A DNA stretch of 64,000 nucleotides from Auanema rhodensis (lineage: Eukaryota > Nematoda > Chromadorea > Rhabditida > Rhabditidae): positions 10,860,501 to 10,924,500 of the forward strand of contig OZ059900.1 in assembly GCA_964057225.1 (NCBI GenBank). The letters are read 5' to 3'. A model generated the notes under the pieces. The model saw only the letters and a program-made list of their open reading frames with translations. It did not search any database and was not told where the DNA came from. A program made the position numbers and the translations under genes. This document shows positions 11,701 to 24,737 of the stretch, piece by piece (position 1 is the first letter of the stretch; each line of letters starts with the position of its first letter).

Positions 11701-14700
11701 AAAAAACAAAACTAACGATCAGGATGAGATTCGAACTCACGCGGGGAAACCCCAATGGATTAGCAGTCCATCGCCTTAACCACTCGGCCACCTGATCACA
11801 GGGTTTTTCCAAGAATACTCTTACTTAAACAAAGAAATTATTGTGACAACAAATATCGTCAGCAAACAAATAAGAAAGTCTTCCTATTAAATCAGGTGGC
11901 TTGGCTTTATTTAGAAAATGATAGTTTGAATGGAGCATCCGTTGTCATAAAAAACAAAACTAACGATCACGATGAGATTCGAACTCACGCGGGGAAACCC
12001 CAATGGATTAGCAGTCCATCGCCTTAACCACTCGGCCACCTGATCACAGGGTTTTTTCAAGAATACTCTTACTTAAACAAAGAAATTATTGTGACAACAA
12101 ATATCGTCAGCAAACAAATAAGAAAGTCTTCCTATTAAATCAGGTGGCTTGGCTTTATTTAGAAAATGATAGTTTGAATGGAGCATCCGTTGTCATAAAA
12201 AACAAAACTAACGATCAGGATGAGATTCGAACTCACGCGGGGAAACCCCAATGGATTAGCAGTCCATCGCCTTAACCACTCGGCCACCTGATCACAGGGT
12301 TTTTCCAAGAATACTCTTACTTAAACAAAGAAATTATTGTGACAACAAATATCGTCAGCAAACAAATAAGAAAGTCTTCCTATTAAATCAGATGGCTTGG
12401 CTTTATTTAGAAAATGATAGTTTGAATGGAGCATCCGTTGTCATAAAAAACAAAACTAACGATCAGGATGAGATTCGAACTCACGCGGGGAAACCCCAAT
12501 GGATTAGCAGTCCATCGCCTTAACCACTCGGCCACCTGATCACAGGGTTTTTTCAAGAATACTCTTACTTAAACAAAGAAATTATTGTGACAACAAATAT
12601 CGTCAGCAAACAAATAAGAAAGTCTTCCTATTAAATCAGGTGGCTTGGCTTTATTTAGAAAATGATAGTTTGAATGGAGCATCCGTTGTCATAAAAAACA
12701 AAACTAACGATCAGGATGAGATTCGAACTCACGCGGGGAAACCCCAATGGATTAGCAGTCCATCGCCTTAACCACTCGGCCACCTGATCACAGGGTTTTT
12801 CCAAGAATACTCTTACTTAAACAAAGAAATTATTGTGACAACAAATATCGTCAGCAAACAAATAAGAAAGTCTTCCTATTAAATCAGATGGCTTGGCTTT
12901 ATTTAGAAAATGATAGTTTGAATGGAGCATCCGTTGTCATAAAAAACAAAACTAACGATCAGGATGAGATTCGAACTCACGCGGGGAAACCCCAATGAAT
13001 TAGCAGTCCATCGCCTTAACCACTCGGCCACCTGATCACAGGGTTTTTCCAAGAATACTCTTACATAAACAAAGAAATTATTGTGAGAATAAATAACGTC
13101 AACAAATGAATAATATAGTCTTCCTATTAAATCAGGTGGCTTGGCTTTATATAGAAAATGATAGTTTGAATGGAGCATCCGTTGTCATAAAAAACAAAAC
13201 TAACGATCAGGATGAGATTCGAACTCACGCGGGGAAACCCCAATGGATTAGCAGTCCATCGCCTTAACCACTCGGCCACCTGATCACAGGGTTTTTCCAA
13301 GAATACTCTTACTTAAACAAAGAAATTATTGTGACAACAAATATCGTCAGCAAACAAATAAGAAAGTCTTCCTATTAAATCAGATGGCTTGGCTTTATTT
13401 AGAAAATGATAGTTTGAATGGAGCATCCGTTGTCATAAAAAACAAAACTAACGATCAGGATGAGATTCGAACTCACGCGGGGAAACCCCAATGGATTAGC
13501 AGTCCATCGCCTTAACCACTCGGCCACCTGATCACAGGGTTTTTCCAAGAATACTCTTACTTAAACAAAGAAATTATTGTGACAACAAATATCGTCAGCA
13601 AACAAATAAGAAAGTCTTCCTATTAAATCAGATGGCTTGGCTTTATTTAAAAAATGATAGTTTGAATGGAGCATCCGTTGTCATAAAAAACAAAACTAAC
13701 GATCAGGATGAGATTCGAACTCACGCGGGGAAACCCCAATGGATTAGCAGTCCATCGCCTTAACCACTCGGCCACCTGATCACAGTGTTTTTCCAAGAAT
13801 ACTCTTACTTAAACAAAGAAATTATTGTGACAACAAATATCGTCAGCAAACAAATAAGAAAGTCTTCCTATTAAATCAGATGGCTTGGCTTTATTTAGAA
13901 AATGATAGTTTGAATGGAGCATCCGTTGTCATAAAAAACAAAACTAACGATCAGGATGAGATTCGAACTCACGCGGGGAAACCCCAATGGATTAGCAGTC
14001 CATCGCCTTAACCACTCGGCCACCTGATCACAGGGTTTTTCCAAGAATACTCTTACATAAACAAAGAAATTATTGTGAGAATAAATAACGTCAACAAATG
14101 AATAATATAATCTTCCTATTAAATCAGGTGGATTGGCTTTATTTAGAAAATGATAGTTTGAATGGAGCATCCGTTGTCATAAAAAACAAAACTAACGATC
14201 AGGATGAGATTCGAACTCACGCGGGGAAACCCCAATGGATTAGCAGTCCATCGCCTTAACCACTCGGCCACCTGATCACAGGGTTTTTCCAAGAATACTC
14301 TTACTTAAACAAAGAAATTATTGTGACAACAAATATCGTCAGCAAACAAATAAGAAAGTCTTCCTATTAAATCAGGTGGCTTGGCTTTATTTAGAAAATG
14401 ATAGTTTGAATGGAGCATCCGTTGTCATAAAAAACAAAACTAACGATCAGGATGAGATTCGAACTCACGCGGGGAAACCCCAATGGATTAGCAGTCCATC
14501 GCCTTAACCACTCGGCCACCTGATCACAGGGTTTTTTCAAGAATACTCTTACTTAAACAAAGAAATTATTGTGACAACAAATATCGTCAGCAAACAAATA
14601 AGAAAGTCTTCCTATTAAATCAGGTGGCTTGGCTTTATTTAGAAAATGATAGTTTGAATGGAGCATCCGTTGTCATAAAAAACAAAACTAACGATCAGGA

Positions 14701-17700
14701 TGAGATTCGAACTCACGCGGGGAAACCCCAATGGATTAGCAGTCCATCGCCTTAACCACTCGGCCACCTGATCACAGGGTTTTTCCAAGAATACTCTTAC
14801 TTAAACAAAGAAATTATTGTGACAACAAATATCGTCAGCAAACAAATAAGAAAGTCTTCCTATTAAATCAGATGGCTTGGCTTTATTTAGAAAATGATAG
14901 TTTGAATGGAGCATCCGTTGTCATAAAAAACAAAACTAACGATCAGGATGAGATTCGAACTCACGCGGGGAAACCCCAATGAATTAGCAGTCCATCGCCT
15001 TAACCACTCGGCCACCTGATCACAGGGTTTTTCCAAGAATACTCTTACATAAACAAAGAAATTATTGTGAGAATAAATAACGTCAACAAATGAATAATAT
15101 AGTCTTCCTATTAAATCAGGTGGCTTGGCTTTATATAGAAAATGATAGTTTGAATGGAGCATCCGTTGTCATAAAAAACAAAACTAACGATCAGGATGAG
15201 ATTCGAACTCACGCGGGGAAACCCCAATGGATTAGCAGTCCATCGCCTTAACCACTCGGCCACCTGATCACAGGGTTTTTCCAAGAATACTCTTACTTAA
15301 ACAAAGAAATTATTGTGAGAATAAATAACGTCAACAAATGAATAATATAGTCTTCCTATTAAATCAGGTGGCTTGGCTTTATTCAGAAAATGATAGTTTG
15401 AATGGAGCATCCGTTGTCATAAAAAACAAAACTAACGATCAGGATGAGATTCGAACTCACGCGGGGAAACCCCAATGGATTAGCAGTCCATCGCCTTAAC
15501 CACTCGGCCACCTGATCACAGGGTTTTTCCAAGAATACTCTTACTTAAACAAAGAAATTATTGTGAGAATAAATAACGTCAACAAATGAATAATATAGTC
15601 TTCCTATTAAATCAGGTGGCTTGGCTTTATTTAGAAAATGATAGTTTGAATAGAGCATCCGTTGTCATAAAAAACAAAACTAACGATCAGGATGAGATTC
15701 GAACTCACGCGGGGAAACCCCAATGGATTAGCAGTCCATCGCCTTAACCACTCGGCCACCTGATCACAGGGTTTTTCCAAGAATACTCTTACATAAACAA
15801 AGAAATTATTGTGAGAATAAATAACGTCAAAAAATGAATAATATAGTCTTCCTATTAAATCAGGTGGCTTGGCTTTATTTAGAAAATGATAGTTTGAATG
15901 GAGCATCCGTTGTCATAAAAAACAAAACTAACGATCAGGATGAGATTCGAACTCACGCGGGGAAACCCCAATGGATTAGCAGTCCATCGCCTTAACCACT
16001 CGGCCACCTGATCACAGGGTTTTTCCAAGAATACTCTTACTTAAACAAAGAAATTATTGTGACAACAAATATCGTCAGCAAACAAATAAGAAAGTCTTCC
16101 TATTAAATCAGATGGCTTGGCTTTATTTAGAAAATGATAGTTTGAATGGAGCATCCGTTGTCATAAAAAACAAAACTAACGATCAGGATGAGATTCGAAC
16201 TCACGCGGGGAAACCCCAATGGATTAGCAGTCCATCGCCTTAACCACTCGGCCACCTGATCACAGGGTTTTTCCAAGAATACTCTTACTTAAACAAAGAA
16301 ATTATTGTGACAACAAATATCGTCAGCAAACAAATAAGAAAGTCTTCCTATTAAATCAGATGGCTTGGCTTTATTTAGAAAATGATAGTTTGAATGGAGC
16401 ATCCGTTGTCATAAAAAACAAAACTAACGATCAGGATGATATTCGAACTCACGCGGGGAAACCCCAATGGATTAGCAGTCCATCGCCTTAACCACTCGGC
16501 CACCTGATCACAGGGTTTTTCCAAGAATACTCTTACATAAACAAAGAAATTATTGTGAGAATAAATAACGTCAACAAATGAATAATATAATCTTCCTATT
16601 AAATCAGGTGGATTGGCTTTATTTAGAGAATGATAGTTTGAATGGAGCATCCGTTGTCATAAAAAACAAAACTAACGATCAGGATGAGATTCGAACTCAC
16701 GCGGGGAAACCCCAATGGATTAGCAGTCCATCGCCTTAACCACTCGGCCACCTGATCACAGGGTTTTTCCAAGAATACTCTTACTTAAACAAAGAAATTA
16801 TTGTGACAACAAATATCGTCAGCAAACAAATAAGAAAGTCTTCCTATTAAATCAGGTGGCTTGGCTTTATTGAGAAAATGATAGTTTGAATGGAGCATCC
16901 GTTGTCATAAAAAACAAAACTAACGATCAGGATGAGATTCGAACTCACGCGGGGAAACCCCAATGGATTAGCAGTCCATCGCCTTAACCACTCGGCCACC
17001 TGATCACAGGGTTTTTCCAAGAATACTCTTACTTAAACAAAGAAATTATTGTGACAACAAATATCGTCAGCAAACAAATAAGAAAGTCTTCCTATTAAAT
17101 CAGGTGGCTTGGCTTTATTTAGAAAATGATAGTTTGAATGGAGCATCCGTTGTCATAAAAAACAAAACTAACGATCAGGATGAGATTCGAACTCACGCGG
17201 GGAAACCCCAATGGATTAGCAGTCCATCGCCTTAACCACTCGGCCACCTGATCACAGGGTTTTTCCAAGAATACTCTTAATTAAACAAAGAAATTATTGT
17301 GACAACAAATAACGTCAACAAATGAATAATATAATCTTCCTATTAAATCAGGTGGATTGGCTTTATTTAGAAAATGATAGTTTGAATGGAGCATCCGTTG
17401 TCATAAAAAACAAAACTAACGATCAGGATGAGATTCGAACTCACGCGGGGAAACCCCAATGGATTAGCAGTCCATCGCCTTAACCACTCGGCCACCTGAT
17501 CACAGGGTTTTTCCAAGAATACTCTTACATAAACAAAGAAATTATTGTGAGAATAAATAACGTCAACAAATGAATAATATAGTCTTCCTATTAAATCAGG
17601 TGGCTTGGCTTTATTTAGAAAATGATAGTTTGAATGGAGCATCCGTTGTCATAAAAAACAAAACTAACGATCAGGATGAGATTCGAACTCACGCGGGGAA

Positions 17701-18245
17701 ACCCCAATGGATTAGCAGTCCATCGCCTTAACCACTCGGCCACCTGATCACAGGGTTTTTCCAAGAATACTCTTACTTAAACAAAGAAATTATTGTGAGA
17801 ATAAATAACGTCAACAAATGAATAATATAGTCTTCCTATTAAATCAGGTGGCTTGGCTTTATTTAGAAAATGATAGTTTGAATGGAGCATCCGTTGTCAT
17901 AAAAAACAAAACTAACGATCAGGATGAGATTCGAACTCACGCGTGGAAACCCCAATGGATTAGCAGTCCATCGCCTTAACCACTCGGCCACCTGATCACA
18001 GGGTTTTTCCAAGAATACTCTTACTTAAACAAAGAAATTATTGTGACAACAAATATCGTCAACAAACAAATAAGAAAGTCTTCCTGTTAAATCAGGTGGC
18101 TTGGCTTCATTTAGAAAATGATAGTTTGAATGGAGCATCCGTTGTCATAAAAAACAAAACTAACGATCAGGATGAGATTCGAACTCACGCGGGGAAACCC
18201 CAATGGATTAGCAGTCCATCGCCTTAACCACTCGGCCACCTGATC
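2788..18245 (-). tRNA. tRNA-Ser(GCT) copies 1-63
   Basis: Copies occupy 2788+248k to 2869+248k for k = 0 to 62. Read on the minus strand each starts GATCAGG and ends CCTGATC plus G: a 7-bp acceptor stem with discriminator G, as serine tRNAs have. D-arm is GCCGAGTGGTTAAGGC; anticodon arm is ATGGA-CTGCTAA-TCCAT, giving anticodon GCT (reads AGC/AGU); long variable arm GGGG-TTT-CCCC marks a class II tRNA; the T-loop is TTCGAAT. There is no intron and CCA is not encoded. Box A (TGGCCGAGTGG) and box B (AGTTCGAATCT) are present. Copies 1, 5, 6, 11, 16, 22, 30 and 36 carry the damaged D-arm form. Copies 14, 28, 42 and 50 have an anticodon-stem change. Confidence 0.95.
5936..12879. repeat. Tandem duplication of a 14-unit block (2 x 3,472 bp)
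   Basis: Private variants recur exactly 3,472 bp (14 x 248) apart. These include cgatcacgatg (8492 and 11964), gttttttcaag (8579 and 12051), atgaattag (6051, 9523 and 12995), tttcgaaaatg (5960/9432 and 7944/11416) and cagatgg (7184/10656 and 8918/12390). Copy edges are approximate. Confidence 0.85.
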
Positions 18246-18376
18246 ACAGGGTTTTTCCAAGAATACTCTTACTTAAACAAAGAAATTATTGTGACAACAA
18301 ATATCGTCAGCAAACAACTTCATTTAGAAAATGATAGTTTGAATGGAGCATCCGTTGTCATAAAAAACAAAACTAA

Positions 18377-18954
18377 CGATCAGGATGAGATTCGAACTCA
18401 CGTGTGGAAACCCCAATGGATTAGCAGTCCATCGCCTTAACCACTCGGCCACCTGATCACAGGGTTTTTCCAAGAATACTCTTACTTAAACAAAGAAATT
18501 ATTGTGACAACAAATATCGTCAACAAACAAATAAGAAAGTCTTCCTGTTAAATCAGGTGGCTTGGCTTCATTTAGAAAATGATAGTTTGAATGGAGCATC
18601 CGTTGTCATAAAAAACAAAACTAACGATCAGGATGAGATTCGAACTCACGCGTGGAAACCCCAATGGATTAGCAGTCCATCGCCTTAACCACTCGGCCAC
18701 CTGATCACAGGGTTTTTCCAAGAATACTCTTACTTAAACAAAGAAATTATTGTGACAACAAATATCGTCAACAAACAAATAAGAAAGTCTTCCTGTTAAA
18801 TCAGGTGGCTTGGCTTCATTTAGAAAATGATAGTTTGAATGGAGCATCCGTTGTCATAAAAAACAAAACTAACGATCAGGATGAGATTCGAACTCACGCG
18901 GGGAAACCCCAATGGATTAGCAGTCCATCGCCTTAACCACTCGGCCACCTGATC
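18377..18954 (-). tRNA. tRNA-Ser(GCT) copies 64-66
   Basis: Copies start at 18377, 18625 and 18873, each 82 bp. The phase shift before copy 64 is a 35-bp linker deletion that joins caaacaa to cttcattt near 18318. Copies 64 and 65 have a base change in the variable-arm stem (gtgg instead of gggg on the + strand); copy 64 also has cacgtg for cacgcg at the edge of the T-stem. Copy 66 is consensus. Confidence 0.93.
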
Positions 18955-19085
18955 ACAGGGTTTTTCCAAGAATACTCTTACTTAAACAAAGAAATTATTG
19001 TGACAACAAATATCGTCAGCAAACAACTTCATTTAGAAAATGATAGTTTGAATGGAGCATCCGTTGTCATAAAAAACAAAACTAA

Positions 19086-19911
19086 CGATCAGGATGAGAT
19101 TCGAACTCACGCGTGGAAACCCCAATGGATTAGCAGTCCATCGCCTTAACCACTCGGCCACCTGATCACAGGGTTTTTCCAAGAATACTCTTACTTAAAC
19201 AAAGAAATTATTGTGACAACAAATATCGTCAACAAACAAATAAGAAAGTCTTCCTGTTAAATCAGGTGGCTTGGCTTCATTTAGAAAATGATAGTTTGAA
19301 TGGAGCATCCGTTGTCATAAAAAACAAAACTAACGATCAGGATGAGATTCGAACTCACGCGGGGAAACCCCAATGGATTAGCAGTCCATCGCCTTAACCA
19401 CTCGGCCACCTGATCACAGGGTTTTTCCAAGAATACTCTTACTTAAACAAAGAAATTATTGTGACAACAAATATCGTCAGCAAACAAATAAGAAAGTCTT
19501 CCTATTAAATCAGGTGGCTTGGCTTTATTTAGAAAATGATAGTTTGAATGGAGCATCCGTTGTCATAAAAAACAAAACTAACGATCAGGATGAGATTCGA
19601 ACTCACGCGGGGAAACCCCAATGGATTAGCAGTCCATCGCCTTAACCACTCCGCCTCCTGATCACATTGTTTTTCCAAGAATACTCTTACTTAAACAAAG
19701 AAATTATTGTGACAACAAATATCGTCAACAAACAAATAAGAAAGTCTTCCTGTTAAATCAGGTGGCTTGGCTTAATTTAGAAAATGATAGTTTGAATGGA
19801 GCATCCGTTGTCATAAAAAACAAAACTAACGATCAGGATGAGATTCGAACTCACGCGGGGAAACCCCAATGGATTAGCAGTCCATCGCCTTAACCACTCG
19901 GCCACCTGATC
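19086..19911 (-). tRNA. tRNA-Ser(GCT) copies 67-70
   Basis: Copies start at 19086, 19334, 19582 and 19830. A second 35-bp linker deletion identical to the first precedes copy 67. Copy 67 has the variable-arm change, and copy 69 (19582-19663) the damaged D-arm form plus an altered 5' flank (acattg for acaggg). An extra T follows copy 70 near 19921. Confidence 0.93.
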
Positions 19912-22062
19912 ACAGGGTTTTTTCCAAGAATACTCTTAATTAAACAAAGAAATTATTGTGAGAATAAATAACGTCAACAAATGAATAATATAGTCTTCCT
20001 ATTAAATCAGGTGGCTTGGCTTTATTTAGAAAATGATAGTTTGAATGGAGCATCCGTTGTCATAAAAAACAAAACTAACGATCAGGATGAGATTCGAACT
20101 CACGCGGGGAAACCCCAATGGATTAGCAGTCCATCGCCTTAACCACTCGGCCACCTGATCACAGGGTTTTTCCAAGAATACTCTTACATAAACAAAGAAA
20201 TTATTGTGAGAATAAAGAACGTCAACAAATGAATAATATAGTCTTCCTATTAAATCAGGTGGCTTGGCTTTATTTAGAAAATGATAGTTTGAATGGAGCA
20301 TCCGTTGTCATAAAAAACAAAACTAACGATCAGGATGAGATTCGAACTCACGCGGGGAAACCCCAATGGATTAGCAGTCCATCGCCTTAACCACTCGCCC
20401 ACCTGATCACAGGGTTTTTCCAAGAATACTCTTACTTAAACAAAGAAATTATTGTGAGAATAAATAACGTCAACAAATGCATAATATAGTCTTCCTATTA
20501 AATCAGGTGGCTTGGCTTTATTTAGAAAATGATAGTTTGAATGGAGCATCCGTTGTCATAAAAAACAAAACTAACGATCAGGATGAGATTCGAACTCACG
20601 CGGGGAAACCCCAATGGATTAGCAGTCCATCGCCTTAACCACTCGGCCACCTGATCACAGGGTTTTTCCAAGAATACTCTTACTTAAACAAAGAAATTAT
20701 TGTGACAACAAATATCGTCAACAAACAAATAAGAAAGTCTTCCTGTTAAATCAGGTGGCTTGGCTTCATTTAGAAAATGATAGTTTGAATGGAGCATCCG
20801 TTGTCATAAAAAACAAAACTAACGATCAGGATGAGATTCGAACTCACGCGGGGAAACCCCAATGGATTAGCAGTCCATCGCCTTAACCACTCGGCCACCT
20901 GATCACAGGGTTTTTCCAAGAATACTCTTACATAAACAAAGAAATTATTGTGAGAATAAATAACGTCAACAAATGAATAATATAGTCTTCCTATTAAATC
21001 AGGTGGCTTGGCTTTATTTAGAAAATGATAGTTTGAATGGAGCATCCGTTGTCATAAGAAACAAAACTAACGATCAGGATGAGATTCGAACTCACGCGGG
21101 GAAACCCCAATGGATTAGCAGTCCATCGCCTTAACCACTCGGCCACCTGATCACAGGGTTTTTCCAAGAATACTCTTACTTAAACAAAGAAATTATTATG
21201 ACAACAAATATCGTCAACAAACAAATAAGAAAGTCTTCCTGTTAAATCAGGTGGCTTAGCTTCATTTAGAAAATGATAGTTTGAATGGAGCATCCGTTGT
21301 CATAAAAAACAAAACTAACGATCAGGATGAGATTCGAACTGACGCGGGGAAACCCCAATGGATTAGCAGTCCATCGCCTTAACCACTCGGCCACCTGATC
21401 ACAGGGTTTTTCCAAGAATACTCTTAATTAAACAAAGAAATTATTGTGAGAATAAATAACGTCAACAAATGAATAATATAGTCTTCCTATTAAATCAGGT
21501 GGCTTGGCTTTATTTAGAAAATGATAGTTTGAATGGAGCATCCGTTGTCATAAAAAACAAAACTAACGATCAGGATGAGATTCGAACTCACGCGGGGAAA
21601 CCCCAATGGATTAGCAGTCCATCGCCTTAACCACTCGGCCACCTGATCACAGGGTTTTTCCAAGAATACTCTTACTTAAACAAAGAAATTATTGTGAGAA
21701 TAAATAACGTCAACAAATGAATAATATAGTCTTCCTATTAATTCAGGTGGCTTGGCTTTATTTAGAAAATGATAGTTTGAATGGAGCATCCGTTGTCATA
21801 AAAAACAAAACTAACGATCAGGATGAGATTCGAACTCACGCGGGGAAACCCCAATGGATTAGCAGTCCATCGCCTTAACCACTCGGCCTCCTGATCACAG
21901 GGTTTTTCCAAGAATACTCTTACTTAAACAAAGAAATTATTGTGAGAATAAATAACGTCAACAAATGAATAATATAGTCTTCCTATTAAATCAGGTGGCT
22001 TGGCTTTATTTAGAAAATGATAGTTTGAATGGAGCATCCGTTGTCATAAAAAACAAAACTAA

Positions 22063-22144
22063 CGATCAGGATGAGATTCGAACTCACGCGGGGAAACCCC
22101 AATGGATTAGCAGTCCATTGCCTTAACCACTCCGCCTCCTGATC
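22063..22144 (-). pseudogene. Damaged tRNA-Ser copy 79 (D-arm variant class)
   Basis: Example of a class of 11 copies (1, 5, 6, 11, 16, 22, 30, 36, 69, 79, 104) with ccgcctcc in place of cggccacc on the + strand. On the tRNA strand, TGGCCGAG becomes AGGCGGAG. This changes the nearly universal U8, breaks one D-stem pair and alters box A. Copies 79 and 104 also have ccattgcc, another change next to the anticodon stem. These copies are probably poorly transcribed or unstable; that is inference. Confidence 0.7.
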
Positions 22145-23054
22145 AAAGGGTTTTTCCAAGAATACTCTTACTTAAACAAAGAAATTATTGTGACAACAAA
22201 TATCGTCAACAAACAAATAAGAAAGTCTTCCTGTTAAATCAGGTGGCTTGGCTTAATTTAGAAAATGATAGTTTGAATGGAGCATCCGTTGTCATAAAAA
22301 ACAAAACTAACGATCAGGATGAGATTCGAACTCACGCGGGGAAACCCCAATGGATTAGCAGTCCATCGCCTTAACCACTCGGCCACCTGATCACAGGGTT
22401 TTTCCAAGAATACTCTTAATTAAACAAAGAAATTATTGTGACAACAAATATCGTCAGCAAACAAATAAGAAAGTCTTCCTATTAAATCAGGTGGCTTGGC
22501 TTTATTTAGAAAATGATAGTTTGAATGGAGCATCCGTTGTCATAAAAAACAAAACTAACGATCAGGATGAGATTCGAACTCACGCGGGGAAACCCCAATG
22601 GATTAGCAGTCCATCGCCTTAACCACTCGGCCACCTGATCACAGGGTTTTTCCAAGAATACTCTTACTTAAACAAAGAAATTATTGTGACAACAAATATC
22701 GTCAACAAACAAATAAGAAAGTCTTCCTGTTAAATCAGGTGGCTTGGCTTCATTTAGAAAATGATAGTTTGAATGGAGCATCCGTTGTCATAAAAAACAA
22801 AACTAACGATCAGGATGAGATTCGAACTCACGCGGGGAAACCCCAATGGATTAGCAGTCCATCGCCTTAACCACTCGGCCACCTGATCACAGGGTTTTTC
22901 CAAGAATACTCTTACATAAACAAAGAAATTATTGTGAGAATAAATAACGTCAACAAATGAATAATATAGTCTTCCTATTAAATCAGGTGGCTTGGCTTTA
23001 TTTAGAAAATGATAGTTTGAATGGAGCATCCGTTGTCATAAAAAACAAAACTAA

Positions 23055-23136
23055 CGATCAGGATGAGATTCGAACTCACGCGGGGAAACCCCAATGGATT
23101 AGCAGTCCATCGTCTTAACCACTCGGCCACCTGATA
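23055..23136 (-). pseudogene. Damaged tRNA-Ser copy 83 (acceptor/D-stem variant class)
   Basis: Copies 83, 87, 106, 125 and 128 share cgtctt and ctgataac on the + strand. On the tRNA strand GGC of the D-stem becomes GAC and the first acceptor base G1 becomes T, which cannot pair with C72. Both changes always occur together, so all five descend from one altered unit. Confidence 0.7.
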
Positions 23137-24737
23137 ACAGGGTTTTTCCAAGAATACTCTTACTTAAACAAAGAAATTATTGTGGCAACAAATATCGTCA
23201 ACAAACAAATAAGAAAGTCTTCCTGTTAAATCAGGTGGCTTGGCTTCATTTAGAAAATGATAGTTTGAATGGAGCATCCGTTGTCATAAAAAACAAAACT
23301 AACGATCAGGATGAGATTCGAACTCACGCGGGGAAACCCCAATGGATTAGCAGTCCATCGCCTTAACCACTCGGCCACCTGATCACAGGGTTTTTCCAAG
23401 AATACTCTTACATAAACAAAGAAATTATTGTGACAACAAATATCGTCAACAAACAAATAAGAAAGTCTTCCTGTTAAATCAGGTGGCTTGGCTTTATTTA
23501 GAAAATGATAGTTTGAATGGAGCATCCGTTGTCATAAAAAACAAAACTAACGATCAGGATGAGATTCGAACTCACGCGGGGAAACCCCAATGGATTAGCA
23601 GTCCATCGCCTTAACCACTCGGCCACCTGATCACAGGGTTTTTCCAAGAATACTCTTACTTAAACAAAGAAATTATTGTGAGAATAAATAACGTCAACAA
23701 ATGAATAATATAGTCTTCCTATTAAATCAGGTGGCTTGGCTTTATTTAGAAAATGATAGTTTGAATGGAGCATCCGTTGTCATAAAAAACAAAACTAACG
23801 ATCAGGATGAGATTCGAACTCACGCGGGGAAACCCCAATGGATTAGCAGTCCATCGCCTTAACCACTCGGCCACCTGATCACAGGGTTTTTCCAAGAATA
23901 CTCTTACATAAACAAAGAAATTATTGTGAGAATAAATAACGTCAACAAATGAATAATATAGTCTTCCTATTAAATCAGGTGGCTTGGCTTTATTTAGAAA
24001 ATGATAGTTTGAATGGAGCATCCGTTGTCATAAAAAACAAAACTAACGATCAGGATGAGATTCGAACTCACGCGGGGAAACCCCAATGGATTAGCAGTCC
24101 ATCGTCTTAACCACTCGGCCACCTGATAACAGGGTTTTTCCAAGAATACTCTTACTTAAACAAAGAAATTATTGTGGCAACAAATATCGTCAACAAACAA
24201 ATAAGAAAGTCTTCCTGTTAAATCAGGTGGCTTGGCTTCATTTAGAAAATGATAGTTTGAATGGAGCATCCGTTGTCATAAAAAACAAAACTAACGATCA
24301 GGATGAGATTCGAACTCACGCGGGGAAACCCCAATGGATTAGCAGTCCATCGCCTTAACCACTCGGCCACCTGATCACAGGGTTTTTCCAAGAATACTCT
24401 TACATAAACAAAGAAATTATTGTGACAACAAATATCGTCAACAAACAAATAAGAAAGTCTTCCTGTTAAATCAGGTGGCTTGGCTTTATTTAGAAAATGA
24501 TAGTTTGAATGGAGCATCCGTTGTCATAAAAAACAAAACTAACGATCAGGATGAGATTCGAACTCACGCGGGGAAACCCCAATGGATTAGCAGTCCATCG
24601 CCTTAACCACTCGGCCACCTGATCACAGGGTTTTTCCAAGAATACTCTTACTTAAACAAAGAAATTATTGTGAGAATAAATAACGTCAACAAATGAATAA
24701 TATAGTCTTCCTATTAAATCAGGTGGCTTGGCTTTAT

